This document shows positions 58,014 through 64,000 of a DNA stretch of 64,000 bases, piece after piece. A model generated the notes under the pieces. It ran no database searches. It was not told the origin of the DNA and saw only the letters and a list, made by a program, of their open reading frames with translations. Both the position numbers and the translations under genes were made by a program. The stretch comes from Heliocidaris erythrogramma (Eukaryota > Echinodermata > Echinoidea > Camarodonta > Echinometridae). Each line of letters begins with the position of its first letter. The stretch's first letter is position 1. The stretch covers positions 25,657,371-25,721,370 of the forward strand of contig CM046859.1 of NCBI GenBank assembly GCA_025617745.1, given 5' to 3'.

Positions 58014-59726
58014 TTTCCTCTCTTAGTCCCACCTATTCATAGTATTCTGATGGAGGGTTAATATAATCGCTTTACTTTATCAGTCATTACCGGTCATTAC
58101 ATTCGGAGCACACATCCCGACAATGACAAGGTCTGAATGTGATGCTGCCTTGATAAATGCTTAAGGCTTGATTGGAACTAATCCGTTCATTCTTTCTCCC
58201 CCATCTTCCCTATTGGCAAGATATTGATCATTCTTTCTCTCCCTGGGGTCTGTAGACAATGGATTCATCATGAGTTTAAAGAGGCATCTAAGCCTCTCTT
58301 TCCATTCATTCATTCATTCATTACACTCAATGCTCAATAATGCAATTTAGTTTCAAGCCTGGAACATTTTACAGATGACAATAGAGGAGGCATGAGGTCA
58401 AAGGAGATTAAAGAAGCTGGTGGAAAGTGGTCATAAGAAAAGGGAAGAAAAAAAACCGACATCAACAATTCATGTTCAGCGAATGCAAGAAAAGACAGAA
58501 ATAATCTTATTTGTTCAAACCTCTTTTATTCTATAACTTCTAACAAGTAATGATCAAAGAAAATCCACTCACTTTCAACCAAAGACAGTCCCATGAAAAT
58601 CTTTGTTTTTGATTATATTTGCGCTTATTTCAACCAGTCGTGACTATAGTAAACAGTTTCTTTTTCACCATATGATGCACTTCTGTTCGTCATGTCTGGA
58701 TATCATGACCATTGATGCTACAAAGGCACACAACCTTATCACCTTTTCAAAGTCAACATTATCTTTAGCGTCCAAAGCGCATCAACATTTAATTACTGTA
58801 TTGTAGTACTGCCAAGATGGCTGGTCAAAGGTACTTGCTTGGAAGGTATCCCTCTTCACTAGTTACTGGCTCATATCACCCCATAAGCAACTCTCACAAT
58901 GGTGTATTGGGCTGGTAATGTTTGGATAGCCTACAAGTTTTGATATGATATGGGGCAAAGCAGGAGGCCTTATCAGGCCTTTATCAAAGGCAGGCTTGGT
59001 GTAACCAGATAGGAGGATTCCATAGCAAACTTGACCAAACTCTTGTACATGTAGTTGTACAGCGGCTTCAGTCCCACATGTGTAAATTCATCTAGAGTGG
59101 ATTCACCCGGACCTACATTGTGTGAGCAATACAAAGGTCACTCAAAAATTAGCCCTGAAGGATAGCTATATAAATGGTATTTCTGCATGGAAGTTTTGAT
59201 ATGATGATGATACCACAATAAACAGTTACCTGTAAAAGTAATTTGAGGGTTATGGTTAAAAAAACAAAAATTATAAATCAACAATCCACTATGTTCACTT
59301 GTAGTACCTACATGTATCTTTATACATCCACTTAAACAGACATGTTCGCAGCCCAGGATTATCCTCTTAGCAATGAGTTGCCCTTTCTCTCCTACCCTAA
59401 GCTCAGCGTGGATAATTCAGACTTTTAAATTAATGCGCATAATTTTCCATAATTAGCATCCCATGAGGCTTTGTTCTGTCTGCTGCTAGCTTGATACCTG
59501 AACTGATTCATAACTAATCACACTGTGATCCATCACCATTGGCAGGACAGCACAGCAGGATGGCCGTGATGAGTTTACTGAGCTGCTAGTCTACCATTGT
59601 AAACCCGACAAGTTGTACAACTTCGTGTGAACTTAGATGTAGTCAACTTCAGATCCCTTGTTCTTGTTATTTTTTGGTTTCATCCAACAACAGAAAAAAA
59701 ACTTTTCCAAGCACAGTTGTCTACAA
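58014..59726. other. Unique sequence
   Basis: No convincing ORF, element or tandem repeat, apart from a short CATT run near 58305-58321. Confidence 0.5.
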
Positions 59727-59769
59727 TATCATACCCTATCATACCCTATCATACCCTATCATACCCTAT
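59727..59769 (+). repeat. 10-bp tandem repeat (ATACCCTATC)
   Basis: About 4.3 perfect copies of ATACCCTATC. It is not a standard telomeric unit. Confidence 0.95.
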
Positions 59770-60517
59770 GTGTTGTGAGGCTTAAATTTCTTCATACTCA
59801 TAACTTTACAATTTTGTCAAATATTTTCATGATTCTGAAGACTTCTGGTAGTCTTCCACATCATGTACGATTTTCATAGTAAGGTGTGATTTTTTAATTT
59901 GAAATAAATTGCATCCACTCTATCCCAAGTTACAGATCAATTTCATCCCAAAGACTGATTGTCTGGTTCACAATTATTGTTCAGCGTGGATGTAGAACAG
60001 TTAGGCAGTTTAGATCACACATTAGCATAAATTCTGTCTGCCAATTCAGACTACTACATGCTTGATGATGATGTATTGCTCACTTTGGGAAAACGCACAC
60101 ATTTTGAACAGCACAGTGAAGGCTATGACATCACGCAAGAGGTATTTTTCACACCACTCAAAGAGCAGCGAAATTTGTCAATCTGGGTGACGAAAGGTGA
60201 CTGGGAAAGATGGAATGATTAATTGGGACCGTTTTACTTTCGGGATCTGATTGGAGATTTTCGGTCATAAAAGGAAGATTTAAGGTCATAAAGAGGAGGG
60301 TTAATGGGCCACTTCTTGGTGAAATTGGATCATAATGAGTGCCTTTCATGTACATGAGAGACTTTAGGATGATAAATCAAAACACGTCTGTGAAATGTCC
60401 TCAGACAGCAGACACATGAATGTCAATTTGATCTCTCTCCAGGGCACTGATTAGCAAAATGTTATCACTCTAAACATCATACACACTTCAAAATGAAAAG
60501 CACATTCATCTTCTGGG

Positions 60518-60717
60518 AGCCAAAAGGTCACTAATGCATGCAATTTTGCACAGAGATAGTCTTTCTGTCTCTCAGCACATAAAATGCTATTGCTTATCTG
60601 TAAGTTATAGGCCTAAACTGAAAAGCATATGCTGCCAGACAAAAGGCCAGATGGTGTTAACACATACAATATACAGGTACTTTCATAAGTTTACTAACGA
60701 CCTTCTGGCTCTCAGCA
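60518..60717. repeat. Cluster of two dispersed short hairpins
   Basis: GAGCCAAAAGGTCACTAATG (60518) and GGCCAGATGGTGTTAACAC (60645) face ACTAACGACCTTCTGGCTCT (60692). A further weak arm GATAGTCTTTCTGTCTCTC is at 60555. This is the same family as the hairpins at 26161, 28413 and 31810. Confidence 0.5.
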
Positions 60718-61364
60718 AATGATTCATCTTCTTATTCAGAACAGAAATAAAACTCATTATATTGTACACCCCGTTACCCGAGAGTCCTTCAGTGAAGGCA
60801 ATGTGGTTTTTATAAAGTCTTCAATATGAACAACTTTACAAGGGCCTGCTTTCGGAAGGTAAATGAGAAAAGATATCTGAGCCGCAGACACATGTACAAG
60901 TAAGAGCAAGACATGCTAATGCACTCTGTTTCAACATCGTATCTGGGCCAATTGACATTCGCATTTCCTTTCAAGTGGGGCATCTTTACATACATGTTTG
61001 TGCATAAGAAGTGATGCAGGCCCAGACATATAATCCACTAAAAGGATAGGTTTCCATGTAAATTAAACGAACTGAACTTTACGGAAAGCGAGGGGGAAAG
61101 AATTTGGCTGTTTCAATGCCATATTTAATTGATGGAATGGGGAGGTGCATTTTCTGTCTGCTGAAATTGATTACCGTTCTGAACTAAGAGCATTTTCTGT
61201 AATTTCAGGCCAATGGCAGCCTTGAAACAATTTAATAACACAATCTCATCCATGTAGTGTGCATACTACAATAATATCAGTCTATGTAATATTCAATCAA
61301 AGCAAGCAAGGATATACATACAGGAGAAACAGAATGGTAGGTGTGAACAAACAGAGATAGACAG
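60718..61364. other. Unique sequence
   Basis: Nothing recognised. Confidence 0.5.
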
Positions 61365-61556
61365 GCAGACAGAGAGAGAGAGATTTCAAATGTACAAGAA
61401 ACAGTCTTTGTAGAAAAAATAGGTTGAGACAGAGAGAAAATATGATCAACAGGGATAAGGAGAAAAGGGGACGAAGAATGAGAGAGACATAAAGAAAGAA
61501 TGAAAGAAAACAAAAAAGAGAAAGAAAACAAAAAAGAGAAAGAAAACAAAAAAGAG
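61365..61556. repeat. GA run and 18-bp x 3 tandem repeat
   Basis: (GA) at 61371-61384 and three perfect copies of AAAGAAAACAAAAAAGAG at 61503-61556. Confidence 0.9.
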
Positions 61557-61919
61557 AAATGAGAGGACATATAATAAAGTGACACTGAAAAATTCAATTA
61601 TTTCAATTTCATTGCATTTTTCTATTTTTCTACAGGTATGAACAAAAAAAATGTGAATTTGTCATTCAATCAATATAATTTTCTGTAATTTCCTCAGCAG
61701 ATGAATAAAATCTATAAGCAAAACAATCTGGAACTCATTTTTCAAGGATAAATACACTACAGTGATGATTCACCATGTCATGTATTAAAACCAATATGAT
61801 TTTTATGAAGCAGAGGGGTAATAACCATAATAGGATAAAAATGGAAAAAAGGTAGCTAGCTTTCCAATTTAGCTCAATTAGATGCAACAGTGCAGATTCA
61901 TTATCTCAAGATCAAGTGA

Positions 61920-62300
61920 AAACACAAGCCTGAGCTATGCGTCATTCGTTTGTCGCCTGCGCATCCCCAATATCCACCGGTTTCCCCTTAATTATCGGCT
62001 ATCATTTAAATATTCATGAAGACGATGAAATCATAATATTGAATAATCTCTTCCCCGACGGCAGAATGGGATTACTGCATGTTTTAATTCATTAGAGACT
62101 GCGAAGGGAGAGATGCGGTCCCGAGTCTGGGGGATGGCATTGTCTGCTCCATGGTCGATGTTCCGAATCAGCAGTTGCCCCCAGTAGCATGCATACATTA
62201 TTCGCATCAATAATTGCTGATATCATCATCTTTCCAAGGCAACGTTTGTCTGCCCTATCAAAAATGCATTCAGCAATTTATTCACCTGCAGATTGGGCTA
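61920..62300. promoter_or_regulatory. Candidate conserved non-coding element
   Basis: Low in microsatellite and repeat signal, this 380-bp stretch is dense in homeodomain/POU-like motifs: TTAATTA at 61988, ATTTAAATATTCATGA about 62004, TAATATTGAATAAT about 62035, ATCAATAATTGCTGATATCA about 62206. It also has CpG-containing unique sequence and no ORF. It resembles invertebrate developmental enhancer sequence in style. This is speculation without an alignment. Confidence 0.2.
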
Positions 62301-63544
62301 TGAGGACGAAGGGAGGAATTCTATTGTCCTTCGGATTTCAATTATAATGACATCAAGATTGAGGAGAGGGAGGAAGAGAGATTTTAGATGAGATGAGAGG
62401 GCAAGAGCGAGAGAGGATGAGGGAGTACATGAGATCGACACAAGAGTCAATGTCAAAGGTTACAGAGATTAATACTTCACAAAAAAAAATTTAAACTGAA
62501 AACATCTTCCTCCTCCATCTCTTTTCAGTTGTCATTAAACAGATTTAAAATGGTGGAAGACAATAGTCCGGGTGATAACAAAGGTATAAGAACAGAAAGA
62601 TAAAATGAGATAAGAATAGAAGAGGGTATTATATATTTTTTATTATTACCTTGTTATTTGCAATTTCAGAACAAAAGGATAGATCTCACGGAACAAAGAA
62701 CCACTTTAGACACTATTTAAAAGAAAGGGATTGAGAGCAATGAAAAGAGGCACTTCAGGCAATCCAGATTGTTGAAGTACAACATTCTGTACTAAAATCA
62801 TCTTTGTTGGTCAAATAGCAATTATCACGAAATATACCTTGAGAATGGGTAAATAATCTATAGACAATTAAAAGAGAAGATAACTTGAGATATGCTGAAG
62901 GGATCGGCAGAGGACAGAATCCTCACGACTCCCTCCAGCTCTTTCCAAAATGCCTCCATCTTCCACCCATAAATCATCCAACAACAATTGGAAATATGGA
63001 ATCTAATTAAGGACGAGGCAAGTCCATCATTTGATCATTTGGGATGAAAAGCTGGCCTCTGGGGCATTTACATAAAGCAATAGCTCTGCACACATTCTGG
63101 CACTTAGAATGATTTGTCAGGCGACCATGATTTGTTGAACCACCGTTCAAAGCCATCAAGGCCAATCAAATGCTTCTTTGCATTTCGAATCCTCCTGCAT
63201 ACTGCATGAGAGGATCCACTGGGTATAATTTTCCAATTATAGTCAATGGTATGACTCTTTGAAGATACCTTCAAATAATCCAGCAGCAATAATTTAGTTG
63301 ATCTGCTGATTATTAGACCATTTCTTCATCTGACTGCAAATCTTTTTTAAAAATCTTTTATTCTTCACTTTAGGGCATGGGTTTCAGAGTTTTCTGAAGA
63401 TATGAAAGTAAGTCCACATCAAATATAGATAGCAGAATCCCATTATCTAAACTGAAGATACAAGAATGCAAAAGGGATTCCTTTAATAAAAATTTGGGTT
63501 TAGATATAAATGGATACACATAACACTTTCCATTTTTGCTGTCC
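62301..63544. other. Unique sequence, purine-rich at 62360-62440
   Basis: A GA-rich stretch and short ORFs only. Confidence 0.5.
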
Positions 63545-63670
63545 AGAGATGATATAACTGAGCCAGTACCAGGAGTGCATTAATAACTGCATACAAGCGT
63601 TTATGACAGAGATGATATAACTGAGCCAGTACCAGGAGTGCATTAATAACTGCATACAAGCGTTTATGAC
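63545..63670. repeat. Exact 63-bp tandem duplication
   Basis: The 63-bp unit beginning AGAGATGATATAACTGAGCC at 63545 is repeated without a mismatch at 63608. It is either a very recent event or an assembly/haplotype artefact. Confidence 0.95.
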
Positions 63671-64000
63671 CTTATGGCTCTTATCTGATGATTTACAACA
63701 CTTAAATTCATTTCAAAAATGATATTACACATATTGTAGCATGCACAGGGCCAAGATTGACCAAGACCAACCACTCCTTGGACATATACATCTGTACACA
63801 CATGTCTGCATCTATAGTGAATAAAATAAAATAGTGCAACCATATAATTCTAATTGTTGATTTAACATCTAAAACTGCATGAACTACATATCTATTTGTG
63901 GTTTTAACTATCAAGAACCGAAATCTGAACAATATCAAAGTACAAAGGTAATAAAACCACAGATCTTGGACCCTGGCTGTTGTAGGACTAGGCCAACATT

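Noticed and set aside
59727-59769. Interstitial telomere or CRISPR-like array
   Set aside because: A simple 10-bp tandem repeat without spacers and not a TTAGGG-type unit. No CRISPR arrays exist in this eukaryotic window.

Overview
This is non-coding eukaryotic DNA, AT-rich by eye, with no operons, no bacterial gene structure, no rRNA and no long open reading frame. Many dinucleotide microsatellites, long poly(G)/poly(C) runs and abundant short inverted-repeat elements suggest a marine invertebrate deuterostome. An echinoid (sea urchin) is my best guess, but that is inference from repeat style and no diagnostic gene confirms it. The window looks like intergenic or large-intron sequence. Nearly every long ORF is chance or a translated microsatellite.

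Layout. 1-3.2 kb: unremarkable. 3.2-10 kb: a diverged duplication, a 111-bp hairpin element with a TCAA target duplication, a 26-nt G run, the first MITE copies and a TTAA-flanked element (7.2-7.6 kb). 10-19 kb: CT/GA microsatellites, a three-copy ~200-bp repeat, a further MITE and a possible second TTAA-type element. 19-34 kb: mostly unique sequence with weak minus-strand coding candidates (25.2, 27.7-28.1 and 28.7 kb) and several hairpins. The best single coding signal is a signal-peptide-like first exon on the minus strand at 28.79-28.71 kb, ending in GTAAGT, with a CpG-richer, TATA-containing stretch upstream at 29.6-29.9 kb. 34.8-36.8 kb: a tandem array of ~150-bp units with a ~451-bp higher-order period, inside inverted and direct terminal repeats. 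Six units carry a perfect nuclear-receptor DR1 site next to a TATA-like box. 40.3-42.2 kb: a ~1.9-kb Helitron-like or palindrome-ended element with three perfect CRE palindromes, a DR1, a DR2 and a tRNA-like head followed by 15 T. 42-64 kb: more MITEs, short tandem duplications, two minus-strand protein-like segments (46.2-46.6 and 49.6-49.9 kb), a GC-rich TTAA MITE (48.8 kb), a 356-bp TIR element (52.2 kb), an 878-bp foldback element with TA duplication (55.1-56.0 kb) and an AT-homeodomain-motif-rich stretch that could be a conserved non-coding element (61.9-62.3 kb).

The strongest biology is in the repeats. First, eight copies of one MITE superfamily share a ~50-bp core with an NF-Y (CCAAT) site while carrying three different sets of inverted-repeat arms. 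Second, the array repeats a DR1+TATA module about every 150 bp. All gene-level calls are low confidence and need transcript or homology evidence.
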